DNA of 64,000 bases, taken from NCBI RefSeq assembly GCF_031928785.1, contig NZ_JARQAL010000001.1; one strand, written 5' to 3'. Under the pieces are notes generated by a model, which worked only from the letters and a program-made list of their open reading frames with translations, did no database searches and was not told the origin of the DNA. Below, piece after piece: positions 1 through 8,415 of the stretch (position 1 is the first letter of the stretch; each line of letters opens with the position of its first letter). The position numbers and the translations under genes are program-made. Source of the DNA: Enterococcus_C asini_A (GTDB lineage: Bacteria; Bacillota; Bacilli; Lactobacillales; Enterococcaceae).

Positions 1-3
1 ACT

Positions 4-76
4 GGTCCCGTAGTGTAGTGGTTATCACGCCTGCCTGTCACGCAGGAGATCGCGGGTTCGAGTCCCGTCGGGACCG
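4..76 (+). tRNA. tRNA-Asp (GTC)
   Basis: Full cloverleaf: acceptor arm GGTCCCG pairs with CGGGACC, anticodon loop carries GTC, T-loop GGTTCGAGTCC, discriminator G. No 3' CCA is encoded. First of five closely spaced tRNA genes that probably form the tail of a longer tRNA or rRNA operon entering from the left. Confidence 0.97.
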
Positions 77-88
77 TTGTGTTATTTT

Positions 89-161
89 GGCTCGGTAGCT
101 CAGTTGGTAGAGCAATGGATTGAAGCTCCATGTGTCGGCAGTTCGATTCTGTCCCGCGCCA
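89..161 (+). tRNA. tRNA-Phe (GAA)
   Basis: Cloverleaf with anticodon stem ATGGA/TCCAT and loop TTGAAGC, giving anticodon GAA. The acceptor stem GGCTCGG/CCGCGCC has a T-C mismatch at the fourth pair. Discriminator A; no encoded CCA. Confidence 0.96.
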
Positions 162-174
162 TTGCATTCGCATT

Positions 175-245
175 GCGGGTGTAGTTTAGTGGTAAAACCA
201 CAGCCTTCCAAGCTGTTGTCGCGAGTTCGATTCTCGTCACCCGCT
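175..245 (+). tRNA. tRNA-Gly (TCC)
   Basis: Acceptor GCGGGTG pairs with CACCCGC; anticodon loop CTTCCAA gives TCC; discriminator T, as usual for bacterial tRNA-Gly. No encoded CCA. Confidence 0.97.
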
Positions 246-265
246 TTGTTCTAAATTTTTATTAT

Positions 266-339
<74 letters not shown>

Positions 340-355
340 TTATATGTAACACTTT

Positions 356-427
356 GGTCCGTTGGTCAAGTGGTTAAGACACCGCCCTTTCACGGCGGTA
401 ACACGGGTTCGAATCCCGTACGGATCA
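356..427 (+). tRNA. tRNA-Glu (TTC)
   Basis: Acceptor GGTCCGT pairs with ACGGATC (one G-T wobble); anticodon loop CTTTCAC gives TTC; discriminator A. Last tRNA of the array, followed at once by a terminator. No encoded CCA. Confidence 0.97.
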
Positions 428-429
428 TG

Positions 430-459
430 AGGTACTCATTTGAGTATCTTATTTTTTTT
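430..459 (+). terminator. Terminator of the tRNA array
   Basis: Stem AGGTACTC / GAGTATCT (one G-T pair) around loop ATTT, followed by TAT and a run of eight T. It begins three bases after tRNA-Glu. Confidence 0.85.
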
Positions 460-533
460 GCAGCAAACCTTTTAATTTTATTGAAAATTTCATTGAATCG
501 TTAACTGGAAAACGAGCAACTTTGGCTAAAATC

Positions 534-542
534 TGTTATACT
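534..542 (+). promoter_or_regulatory. metK promoter, extended -10
   Basis: TGT-TATACT is an extended -10 element. No good -35 hexamer is seen at 17 bp. It lies just upstream of the SMK-box leader. Confidence 0.55.
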
Positions 543-548
543 GTCAAT

Positions 549-617
549 CGTTGCAAGTTCCCGATAGGATTCGTTTTTCGAAGATGCCTTGTAACCGAAA
601 ATATTTAGGGGGAAACG
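549..617 (+). promoter_or_regulatory. SMK box (SAM-III) riboswitch, metK leader
   Basis: The leader contains GTTCCCGATAGGAT, then GATGCCTTGTAACCGAAA, then the SD AGGGGGAAA just before the start codon. These are the conserved blocks of the SMK box, a translational S-adenosylmethionine riboswitch known in front of metK in Lactobacillales. In that family SAM binding sequesters the GGGGG Shine-Dalgarno by pairing with an upstream anti-SD. No intrinsic terminator follows, which fits translational control. Confidence 0.92.
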
Positions 618-620
618 ATT

Positions 621-1811
621 ATGACAGAGAGACATTTATTTACTTCGGAATCTGTTTCTGAAGGCCATCCGGATAAGGTGGCAGATCAAATTAGTGATGC
701 GATTTTGGATGCGTTATTGGAAAAGGATCCTTATGCTAGAGTAGCTTGTGAAACTTCGGTAACTACAGGTTTGGTTTTAGTTTTTGGGGAAGTTTCTACT
801 AGCGCTTATGTGGATATCCAAAAAATTGTGCGCAAGACGATTAAGGATATTGGCTATACGCGAGCGAAGTTTGGCTTTGATGGGGATACGGTGGCGGTTT
901 TAGTGGCCATTGATGAACAATCACCAGATATTGCTCAAGGTGTGGATGTGGCTTTGGAAGCTAGAGAAGAGAAAATCGATCCATTAGATGAAATTGGTGC
1001 GGGTGATCAAGGCTTGATGTTTGGTTTTGCCTGTGATGAAACGCCGGAATTAATGCCTTTGCCGATTTCTTTGTCTCATAAATTGGTCCGACGCTTAGCT
1101 GAGTTGCGTAAGGAAAAGCAATTATCCTACTTGCGCCCAGATGCGAAATCCCAAGTGACTGTGGAGTATGATGATCAAGATCAGCCAGTGCGGGTGGATA
1201 CAGTGGTTATCAGTACCCAACATGATGATCAGGTGGACAATGAAACGATTCACCGTGATGTGATTGAGCAAGTCATTAAAGAAGTGATTCCTAGTGAGTT
1301 GTTGGACGATGAAACCAAGTATTATATCAATCCTACTGGCCGTTTTGTAATCGGTGGTCCTCAAGGTGATGCAGGGCTAACGGGACGAAAAATCATCGTG
1401 GATACGTATGGTGGCTATGCCCGTCACGGCGGTGGTGCCTTTTCTGGAAAAGATGCTACAAAGGTGGATCGCTCTGCTAGTTATGCCGCTCGTTATATTG
1501 CGAAAAATATCGTAGCAGCAAAACTAGCGAAAAAAGCTGAAGTTCAATTGGCGTATGCCATTGGCGTGGCTCAGCCGGTTTCCATTGCGGTGAATACATT
1601 TGGTACTGGTCAAGTGAGTGAAGAAGCGCTGATTGCAGCAGTGCGGAAGAATTTTGATTTACGTCCAGCGGGCATCATTGAAATGCTGGATTTACGCCGT
1701 CCGATTTACAAACAGACGGCAGCATATGGACATTTTGGTCGTACAGATATCGACTTACCATGGGAACGCACGGATAAAGTGGCGGACCTTTTGGCAAGTG
1801 TGAAGGATTAA
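621..1811 (+). CDS. metK: S-adenosylmethionine synthetase
   Basis: Makes S-adenosylmethionine from methionine and ATP in the cytosol. The 396 residues match the family length. Visible motifs are GHPDK (15-19, ATP and metal binding), GAGDQG (126-131) and GGGAFSGKD (270-278). The ATG is preceded by the AGGGGG SD that belongs to the SMK riboswitch, so expression should fall when SAM is plentiful. It is monocistronic: a probable weak terminator follows, and the next gene has its own SD. Confidence 0.98.
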   Translation: MTERHLFTSESVSEGHPDKVADQISDAILDALLEKDPYARVACETSVTTGLVLVFGEVSTSAYVDIQKIVRKTIKDIGYTRAKFGFDGDTVAVLVAIDEQSPDIAQGVDVALEAREEKIDPLDEIGAGDQGLMFGFACDETPELMPLPISLSHKLVRRLAELRKEKQLSYLRPDAKSQVTVEYDDQDQPVRVDTVVISTQHDDQVDNETIHRDVIEQVIKEVIPSELLDDETKYYINPTGRFVIGGPQGDAGLTGRKIIVDTYGGYARHGGGAFSGKDATKVDRSASYAARYIAKNIVAAKLAKKAEVQLAYAIGVAQPVSIAVNTFGTGQVSEEALIAAVRKNFDLRPAGIIEMLDLRRPIYKQTAAYGHFGRTDIDLPWERTDKVADLLASVKD

Positions 1812-1814
1812 AAA

Positions 1815-1869
1815 GGCGATCTCTATTTTCAGGCAGGGTGACTTGTCGGAGATGGAGATCTCTTTTTTT
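1815..1869 (+). terminator. Probable metK terminator
   Basis: GATCTC at 1818 can pair with GAGATC at 1855, and T7 follows. The loop is long (about 31 nt), so this is only a moderate call. Confidence 0.45.
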
Positions 1870-1897
1870 GGAAAAAAGTAGTGAGAGGAAGAATGCA

Positions 1898-3370
1898 GTG
1901 AAAAAGAAAACAAATGTGAAATTGGTGACGGTGGCGGTCTTTGTGGCCACTTTTATGACGGCGATTGAAGGAACGATTGTAACTACAGCTATGCCGACGA
2001 TTGTCGGGTCTTTACATGGCATTGAAATTATGAACTGGGTCTTTTCGATTTATTTATTAACCAATGCCATGCTGACCCCGATTTATGGGAAACTGGCGGA
2101 TACAATCGGTCGTAAACCGGTCTTTATCTTTGGCACCTTGCTCTTTGTGATTGGTTCGGCGCTGTGTGGCATGTCTGATAGTATGATGACATTAATCATT
2201 GCGCGAGCGATTCAAGGAATGGGTGCTGGGGCCATGATGCCAGTCGCTTTGACGATTATAGGCGATCTCTATAGTATGGAAACCCGGGCGAAGGTTTTAG
2301 GGTTTAACAGTACGGCTTGGGGAATTGCCAGTGTGGTAGGCCCTTTGGCTGGTGGATTAATTGTGGACACGATTGGTTGGCATTGGATTTTCTTCATTAA
2401 CGTGCCGATTGGGGCAGTCTTGATTTGGATGATTTGGCAATTTTTGGTGGAACCAAAACGAGAAAAATCTGGTAAACCAATGGATATTCAAGGTTCGTTA
2501 ACACTAGCAACTACTTTATTGGCTTTGTTGTTAGCTTTTCAGTTTTTAGGAGACCAAGGGTTAAGCCTGCCGGTAATTGCCTTAATTTTTGTGGCGCTAG
2601 TTGGCATTGGTTATTTTATCCGGGTGGAAAAACGGGCGCAAGATCCAGTGATTGACATGAATCTTTTTACTAGCCGTCTCTTTGTAGTAGTAAATCTGGT
2701 AGCGGCTTTAGCCAGTGGTTTTTTAATGGCGGTGGACGTCTATATTCCCATGTGGATGCAAGGGGTTTTAGGCTTGCCAGCTGGAATCGGCGGTCTCGTT
2801 TTAGCACCATTGTCCATTTTATGGATGGTAGGTTCCTTTATGGCGGGGCGTTGGTTGGTGAAAAAATCCGTAAAGGAAGTTTTGCTCGTTAGTTTAACCA
2901 TTATTTTAATCGGTGGAGCAGGTCTCTTTTTGATTCCAATTTCGGCTAGCTGGCTCTGGTTCTTCTTGATTTCTTCGGTCTTAGGCGTCGGTTTAGGGGC
3001 AACCATTGTAGTTTGTACCGTCACTGCTCAAAGCAGTGTAGGTCATGAACAACTGGGCGTGGCTACTTCGTTTAATACCTTAGCCCGAACCATTGGGCAA
3101 ACGATCATGGTCTCTGTTTTTGGGATTGTGATGAATAGTATCACGGCTAACGCTTTAGGTAAGACAAGCTTAACCGATGATGCGGATATTATGAACAAGC
3201 TGGTTAATCCGCAAACGGCAAAACTTTTGCCAGAAAACTTACTGGAACCTTTGCGGAAAATCTTATTTGATGGTCTGCATGGTGTCTTTGGGATAGCTTT
3301 GGTGTTAATCGTGATTGCTTTGGGAATGACTTTTCTCATTTCGAAAAAATCTGCTACAATGGATGCATGA
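1898..3370 (+). CDS. MFS drug:H+ antiporter, DHA2 (EmrB/QacA) family
   Basis: A 490-residue, 14-helix major facilitator predicted to export drugs or other toxic compounds using the proton gradient. Family marks are motif A (GKLADTIGRKP) after helix 2 and the motif-C-like stretch around GPLAGGLIVD before helix 5, followed by HWIFFINVPIG. The reading frame is open further upstream, but GTG at 1898 is chosen because AGAGGAAG sits about 7 nt in front and the protein then begins VKKKTNVKL, leading straight into helix 1. The substrate cannot be told from sequence. The esterase gene follows after 24 bp, so the two may be co-transcribed. Confidence 0.9.
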   Translation: MKKKTNVKLVTVAVFVATFMTAIEGTIVTTAMPTIVGSLHGIEIMNWVFSIYLLTNAMLTPIYGKLADTIGRKPVFIFGTLLFVIGSALCGMSDSMMTLIIARAIQGMGAGAMMPVALTIIGDLYSMETRAKVLGFNSTAWGIASVVGPLAGGLIVDTIGWHWIFFINVPIGAVLIWMIWQFLVEPKREKSGKPMDIQGSLTLATTLLALLLAFQFLGDQGLSLPVIALIFVALVGIGYFIRVEKRAQDPVIDMNLFTSRLFVVVNLVAALASGFLMAVDVYIPMWMQGVLGLPAGIGGLVLAPLSILWMVGSFMAGRWLVKKSVKEVLLVSLTIILIGGAGLFLIPISASWLWFFLISSVLGVGLGATIVVCTVTAQSSVGHEQLGVATSFNTLARTIGQTIMVSVFGIVMNSITANALGKTSLTDDADIMNKLVNPQTAKLLPENLLEPLRKILFDGLHGVFGIALVLIVIALGMTFLISKKSATMDA

Positions 3371-3394
3371 CGAAATTGAGGAGATGAAGAGAAA

Positions 3395-4177
3395 GTGGCC
3401 TTTTTACAAGTAAATTGTTTTTCCAATACATTGGACATGCAGGTGATGCTCAATGTGATTTTGCCCCAAAAGACGCAGAAAAAAGTCGGGACGAATTCTG
3501 TAGGGCAAACAAAAGACGTGCCGGTGTTGTATTTGCTTCACGGTATGGGAGGCAATCACAGTGTTTGGGAACGGCGGACCTCCATTGAGCGCTATGTGGA
3601 TGACTATGGTTTGGCAGTGATTATGCCCGCCACCGATCATGGCTGGTACACAGATACTACCTATGATATGAAATACTGGACTTATATTGCCGAAGAATTA
3701 CCGGAACTTTGTCGCGAACTCTTTCCTCAATTAACTAAGAAGCGGGAGAAAACCTTTGTGGCCGGACTGTCCATGGGAGGCTATGGTGCAGTGAAGTTAG
3801 GCTTACGAAAGGCTGAAAACTTTTCTCGGGTAGCCAGTCTTTCAGGAGCTCTGTGTTTTACCGACGATCCAGCTCCGCTTTTGGCTATTCGCCAGCGGTC
3901 TTATTGGGAAGGAATTTTTGGTTCCTTGGAAAAATTAGGGACTTCGTTGGAAAATCCTTTGTATCTCTTAAGTCAAGTGGAGCCAGCCAGTGCTCCAGAA
4001 TTCTTTATTTGCTGTGGTACAGAAGATGACTTGTATCCGGTGAATCAGTATTTTGTGCAAAAAGCGAATGAAAAAGGCTTTGAAGTGACCTTTGAAGATG
4101 GGCCGGGAGCTCATAATTGGGATTTTTGGGATGCTTGGTTGCCAAGAGTTTTGGAATGGTTGCCTTTAGAAAAATAA
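3395..4177 (+). CDS. EstA-type esterase (alpha/beta hydrolase)
   Basis: A 260-residue serine esterase of the esterase-D / tributyrin-esterase (EstA) group, expected to hydrolyse short-chain esters in the cytosol. The oxyanion region HGMGG and nucleophile elbow GLSMGG are visible, as is a late GAHNWDFW segment with the catalytic His. GTG at 3395 has GAGGAG 11 nt upstream; the nearby ATG at 3384 runs into a stop, so it is not the start. It is downstream of the efflux gene and ends at a strong bidirectional terminator. The natural substrate is unknown. Confidence 0.85.
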   Translation: MAFLQVNCFSNTLDMQVMLNVILPQKTQKKVGTNSVGQTKDVPVLYLLHGMGGNHSVWERRTSIERYVDDYGLAVIMPATDHGWYTDTTYDMKYWTYIAEELPELCRELFPQLTKKREKTFVAGLSMGGYGAVKLGLRKAENFSRVASLSGALCFTDDPAPLLAIRQRSYWEGIFGSLEKLGTSLENPLYLLSQVEPASAPEFFICCGTEDDLYPVNQYFVQKANEKGFEVTFEDGPGAHNWDFWDAWLPRVLEWLPLEK

Positions 4178-4180
4178 TAA

Positions 4181-4227
4181 AAGCACCTAAAGCTGTCGAT
4201 TGTAACGATTAGCTTTAGGTGCTTTTT
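4181..4227. terminator. Bidirectional terminator (estA / mnmM)
   Basis: AAGCACCTAAAGCT pairs perfectly with AGCTTTAGGTGCTT across a 17-nt loop, with T-runs on both strands. It serves the convergent esterase and mnmM genes. Confidence 0.93.
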
Positions 4228-4235
4228 AGAGTATG

Positions 4236-4793
4236 CTATTTTTTTTCAATGCAAAACAGTAGCGGAGGCTGATTTTGTTGATTGATAAATTGATAATTCA
4301 ACACAGCGTATTCCTTTTGCGAAAGCTGTTTGCAAAATTGCCGAACTTGTTCCATTTCAGCTAGGCCTCCCGAATGGCCGTAATAACACACGATGACTAC
4401 GCGTCCTTTTCGACTTAAGCGGTCTAGTAGCAGTTGGATTGCCAAAAGGGTTGTTTCCGGTTGGGTGATAATTGCTTTGTCACTTTGAGGCAAGTAGCCT
4501 AAATTAAAAATGGCGCCTTTGAGTTCTTTTTCTGGTAAATACTGATCCAATGTTTCATGACCTGTTAAAAGAAGGGTAGCCCGGGACAAGAGTCCTGCTT
4601 CTTCTAAACGTTTTTTGGTGTTTTGGATGGCTTGCTCTTGTAAATCACAGGCATAGACGTGGCCAGTTCTGCCCACTAATTGGGCTAAAAATAAAGTGTC
4701 GTGACCATTTCCCATGGTGGCATCTACTGCCAAATCTCCCGGTTGTAGGACCTCTTTTAAGAGTTGATGGCTATAGGAGAGGGCGTTTTGCAT
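4236..4793 (-). CDS. mnmM: tRNA 5-aminomethyl-(thio)uridine methyltransferase (YtqB/MnmM family)
   Basis: Class I SAM-dependent methyltransferase of 185 residues matching B. subtilis YtqB. That family was recently shown to methylate nm5(s2)U to mnm5(s2)U at the tRNA wobble position in Gram-positives. The SAM-binding motif I reads VDATMGNGHDT near residue 25. ATG at 4793 is chosen over the longer frame (to 4862) because AAAGGAGG lies just upstream and the N-terminus then matches the family (MQNALSYSHQLL). It overlaps the end of mnmL by 23 bp, so the two are translationally linked. Activity is inferred from the family. Confidence 0.88.
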   Translation of the reverse strand: MQNALSYSHQLLKEVLQPGDLAVDATMGNGHDTLFLAQLVGRTGHVYACDLQEQAIQNTKKRLEEAGLLSRATLLLTGHETLDQYLPEKELKGAIFNLGYLPQSDKAIITQPETTLLAIQLLLDRLSRKGRVVIVCYYGHSGGLAEMEQVRQFCKQLSQKEYAVLNYQFINQQNQPPLLFCIEKK

Positions 4794-5742
4794 CCACAAC
4801 GCCTCCTTTACGCAAATCAAATTTACCTTGGTAAGAATCGCGACGCAAAAGTTCTTCGTCAATGGCGTTTAGCACTTCCCATTTTTTCAAACTCCATTTA
4901 GGTCCAACCAAAGAATCCCAAGGAGCATCGCCGGTTAAGCGGTGAATGATGATTTCTTGGGGAATCATTTCCAGCTGATCGCAAATCACATTGACATAAT
5001 CTTTTTTACTCATGAGTTGCAAGCGACCCTCATGGTAGTCCCGAAGCATTTTGGTATTGCGCATCAAGTGGAGCAAGTGAAGTTTAATCCCTTGAATATC
5101 AGAATCCAGTACTACTTTTCGCACATTTTCCCGCATCATATCCAAGTCTTCTCCTGGTAAGCCATTGATTAAGTGGGTACAAACTTGAATCTTGTGCTTT
5201 CTAAGATTGGCGACGGCATCTAAATAAGTCTGGTAATCATGAGCCCGGTTGATTAAGTCGCCGGTGGCTTCAAAAGTGGACTGCAAACCTAGTTCCACCC
5301 AGAGATAGAGACGATCGTTTAATTCTGCTAAGTATTCCACCACGTCAGGAGGTAGACAGTCTGGCCGGGTACCGACAGAAAGACCCACCACACCGGGAAG
5401 ATTTACCACTTGTTCAAAGCGTTCTTTGATGACTTCTACTGGAGCATGGGTATTCGTGAAGTTTTGGAAATACACGATGTACTGTGTGACGCCGGGCCAT
5501 TTTTGGTGCATCATATCGATTTCTTTTTGAAATTGGATTGCCAGTGGTTCACTGGGAGCGACAATCATATCCCCAGAACCAGAGACACTACAAAAGGTAC
5601 AGCCGCCTTTTGCTACGGTGCCATCTCGGTTAGGACAATCAAAACCTGCATCTACTGGGACTTTGAAAATCTTGCCGCCAAAGGTTTCCCGGTAGGCTTG
5701 GTTCAATGAGTAGTAGCGTTTATTTTCTGTAAAAACAGTCAT
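4771..5742 (-). CDS. mnmL: Radical SAM protein, TIGR01212 family (YtqA/MnmL)
   Basis: A 323-residue radical SAM enzyme. Cysteines at 36, 48 and 51 give the Cx11CxxC cluster motif seen in YtqA. B. subtilis YtqA (MnmL) is reported to act with MnmM in turning cmnm5(s2)U into mnm5(s2)U on tRNA. The start ATG has AAGGAA upstream. It lies 25 bp behind a PAP2 phosphatase gene and overlaps mnmM. The genes mnmA and a cysteine desulfurase, needed for the 2-thio part of the same modification, lie elsewhere in this window. Confidence 0.9.
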   Translation of the reverse strand: MTVFTENKRYYSLNQAYRETFGGKIFKVPVDAGFDCPNRDGTVAKGGCTFCSVSGSGDMIVAPSEPLAIQFQKEIDMMHQKWPGVTQYIVYFQNFTNTHAPVEVIKERFEQVVNLPGVVGLSVGTRPDCLPPDVVEYLAELNDRLYLWVELGLQSTFEATGDLINRAHDYQTYLDAVANLRKHKIQVCTHLINGLPGEDLDMMRENVRKVVLDSDIQGIKLHLLHLMRNTKMLRDYHEGRLQLMSKKDYVNVICDQLEMIPQEIIIHRLTGDAPWDSLVGPKWSLKKWEVLNAIDEELLRRDSYQGKFDLRKGGVVDAKRPLL

Positions 5743-5767
5743 GGTGTTCCTTCTTTCCTAAGTGTGC

Positions 5768-6418
5768 CTAACGTTGCTTTCCTTGGAAGCGCCAAATAAA
5801 GCGCTGTTTGTCAAAAATCGGATAAGTCAGACAAAGCCAGCCTAAGCTAAGACAAAAGCCCGCGAGAATATCTGTAGGGAAATGCACTCCTAAATAAATC
5901 CGACTAATCCCGATAGTAAAAATAACTAACCCTAGAATAATTTGTAAAGCAAAGCGAAGGGGCTTGATTTTGACAAGTCCTACTAAACAAAAAATTAAAG
6001 TGCCAAATAAGACCATGCTGGTAGCGGAATGCCCGCTAGGAAAGCTGTAGCTAGTTTCTGTCACTAAGTGTTCCAAAGTAGGCCGTTGTCGGTAAATAGC
6101 CAGCTTGATTAAAGGATTGACGATTCCTGCAATGCCAATAAAGCCCAGAGCTAACCAGATTCCTTCCGCGTAGTGTTTCGTCAACAATAAAATCGCTAAA
6201 ATAAAAATGGCCAGACTGATTATTAAAGGCGGATCACCGAGTTTTGTTACGGTTAAGTAAAAAGGATGCCAGTTAGGATAAGGCATTCGCACTAGTTTGG
6301 TAATGCTGGAATCAAATCCTTGAAGCCATTTGGGATAAAATTTCACCACATACGCCAAGAAGACAAAGACTAACAAAAAGCAACTGCCAGCGAATTGATA
6401 GTAGAGTTTATTTTTCAT
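5768..6418 (-). CDS. PAP2-family membrane phosphatase
   Basis: A 216-residue integral membrane protein with about six helices and the three phosphatidate-phosphatase signatures: KLAIYRQRP (K-x6-RP), SFPSGHSAT (PSGH) and SRIYLGVHFPTD (SR-x5-H-x3-D). Likely substrates are phosphatidylglycerophosphate, phosphatidate or undecaprenyl pyrophosphate at the outer membrane face; sequence alone does not separate these. ATG has AGAAAGGAAA upstream. It is the first gene of the leftward PAP2-mnmL-mnmM unit. Confidence 0.88.
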   Translation of the reverse strand: MKNKLYYQFAGSCFLLVFVFLAYVVKFYPKWLQGFDSSITKLVRMPYPNWHPFYLTVTKLGDPPLIISLAIFILAILLLTKHYAEGIWLALGFIGIAGIVNPLIKLAIYRQRPTLEHLVTETSYSFPSGHSATSMVLFGTLIFCLVGLVKIKPLRFALQIILGLVIFTIGISRIYLGVHFPTDILAGFCLSLGWLCLTYPIFDKQRFIWRFQGKQR

Positions 6419-6774
6419 GATTTCCTTTCTTAAAACCCATTTTGAAGTGGTTTTGAACCAGTTGTCATTATAACATTTTCCCTAAAAAGAGGACACTCTT
6501 CCAAGATAAATGAATAAAATCACAATCCTTTGTTATAAATTTCCTTTTTGTAACAACTCTGTAAAGGATGAAAGATTATTTTATAAAATGTTTTAGCTTG
6601 TATATCACGGGTTTATTTGCGTTTTTGTAAAATGTATTCGTTTTTTAAAAGTGCAATATAAAGTAGGTTACAATAAATTAACAAATTTATGTTAAAACCG
6701 AATAACGTTTCTAATAATAACTTTTTCAAGGTATAATTAATTCAAGGTAACGTTTTTTTATGAGGAGGAAGAAC
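6419..6774. other. Divergent promoter region between the PAP2 and autolysin genes
   Basis: An AT-rich intergenic stretch of about 350 bp without a convincing ORF or RNA gene. It holds a leftward extended -10 (TGT-TATAAT on the minus strand, 6475-6467) for the PAP2 operon and a rightward TATAAT at 6732-6737 with only a weak -35 for the autolysin. I see nothing else that I can support. Confidence 0.5.
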
Positions 6775-8340
6775 ATGGAGAATGAGATCGGGTTGGTATC
6801 ACGAAAAGAACGCAAACGATTAGCTGATAAACAGCGACGGACTATACAAGTAAGAAGGGGAGCAGCCCTCCTCGGAACCACATTAACTGCTTGCTCTTTG
6901 GTTACGCCCTTAGCGCCAGCGACAATTGAAGCAGAAGCAACAACAGTGACTACTAGAGCGGCGACGAATACTAGCGCATTTATTGCTGAAATCGCTAGCC
7001 ACGCGCAACCAGTAGCCGATGCCAATGATTTATATGCGTCTGTGATGATTGCCCAAGCAGTCATTGAAAGCGGTTGGGGAACCAGTGCTTTAGCTAAAGC
7101 ACCTAATCATAACCTATTTGGAATTAAAGGAAGCTACCAAGGAAACTCCGTTACCATGAGCACCCAAGAATATTTAAACGGGCAATGGGTAACCATGAAT
7201 GAACCTTTTAGAGCCTATCCTTCTTATCAACAATCCTTTGAAGACAATGCGTATGTTTTGCGCAATGTTTATATGGGAGGACAATATTACTACCGTGGCG
7301 CTTGGAAGAGCAATTGTTCTTCTTATCAAGATGCTACTGCTTGGCTAACTGGACGTTATGCCACAGCACCGCACTATGCAGCTGCGTTAAACAATGTGAT
7401 TGTAACTTACAATTTGACTCAATATGATACACCAGCTAGTGGCAATGCTGGAGGCGGAGCAACGGTAGGTAACAGCGGTGGTTCCACAAGTACGGGTAGT
7501 GGTAGCGTAAATACATCAGGCACTACTTATACGGTACAATCCGGGGATTCTGTCTGGTTAATTGCCAATAAATATGGCATTAGCATGAATCAATTAATTC
7601 AGTGGAACAATATTCAAAACAATTTTATCTATCCAGGCCAAAAACTGATTGTTTCCCAAAGTGGCTCCACTAACAGTTCGACCTCAAATACAGGGTCTAG
7701 TAGCAATACGGGTGCCACTGGCAATACTGCCAATAATACCACTAACAATCCAAGTACTGGGGCGAATCAATATTATACGGTGAAATCTGGGGATTCGGTT
7801 TGGTTAGTAGCCAATAATAATGGCATCACGATGAATCAATTGATTCAATGGAACAATATACAAAATAACTTTATCTATCCTGGTCAAAAATTAATCGTCG
7901 GCCAAGGTGGAACGAGCAATACCGGTTCAAGTAGTAATACTGGCTCAAGTAGTTCAAGCAGTGTGGCCGACACCAATACGAATACTAACACGTCAACTGC
8001 CGGTCAATACTATACCGTGAAATCCGGAGATTCAGTTTGGTTAGTGGCTCATAATAACAACATCACCATGAATCAACTGATTCAGTGGAACGGAATTAAG
8101 AATAACTTTATCTACCCAGGTCAAAAACTGATTGTAAATAAGACGACGGGCAATACCAGTAGCAACCAGTCTTCAAACACTAGCACTACTACAACTGGTG
8201 GTGGGACATATACCACAGTGAGTGGCGATTCACTGTGGGGGATTTCTCAAAAATATGGTCTGTCCATTAGTCAGTTGAAACAGTTGAATAATTTAACCTC
8301 TGATACGATTTATATCGGCCAGACGTTGAAAGTGAAATAG
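6775..8340 (+). CDS. Secreted N-acetylglucosaminidase with four LysM repeats (AtlA-like autolysin)
   Basis: Cell-wall hydrolase of 521 residues. A basic N-terminus and hydrophobic segment (about 28-51) serve for export. A GH73-type glucosaminidase domain spans about 65-217, with the catalytic Glu in VIESGWG near 98. Four LysM peptidoglycan-binding modules (about 252-293, 333-375, 412-454, 478-521) are joined by Ser/Thr/Asn/Gly-rich linkers. LysM 1-3 are nearly identical; the fourth diverges. ATG at 6775 follows GAGGAGG by 6 nt; the upstream in-frame ATG at 6760 overlaps that SD and lacks its own. The probable role is septum cleavage during cell separation. Confidence 0.93.
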   Translation: MENEIGLVSRKERKRLADKQRRTIQVRRGAALLGTTLTACSLVTPLAPATIEAEATTVTTRAATNTSAFIAEIASHAQPVADANDLYASVMIAQAVIESGWGTSALAKAPNHNLFGIKGSYQGNSVTMSTQEYLNGQWVTMNEPFRAYPSYQQSFEDNAYVLRNVYMGGQYYYRGAWKSNCSSYQDATAWLTGRYATAPHYAAALNNVIVTYNLTQYDTPASGNAGGGATVGNSGGSTSTGSGSVNTSGTTYTVQSGDSVWLIANKYGISMNQLIQWNNIQNNFIYPGQKLIVSQSGSTNSSTSNTGSSSNTGATGNTANNTTNNPSTGANQYYTVKSGDSVWLVANNNGITMNQLIQWNNIQNNFIYPGQKLIVGQGGTSNTGSSSNTGSSSSSSVADTNTNTNTSTAGQYYTVKSGDSVWLVAHNNNITMNQLIQWNGIKNNFIYPGQKLIVNKTTGNTSSNQSSNTSTTTTGGGTYTTVSGDSLWGISQKYGLSISQLKQLNNLTSDTIYIGQTLKVK

Positions 8341-8346
8341 ACGACA

Positions 8347-8373
8347 AAGCCATCCGATTTGGGTGGCTTTTTT
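8347..8373 (+). terminator. Autolysin gene terminator
   Basis: GCCATCC / GGGTGGC stem (one wobble) around GATTT, followed by six T. Confidence 0.85.
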
Positions 8374-8415
8374 CTTACTGCCCAAGATATACTAGAGAAG
8401 AAGGTGGGAGAGTGA

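Noticed and set aside
1675..2022. 115-residue leftward ORF across the metK/MFS junction
   Set aside because: It overlaps the 3' end of metK, a terminator and the true efflux start on the other strand.
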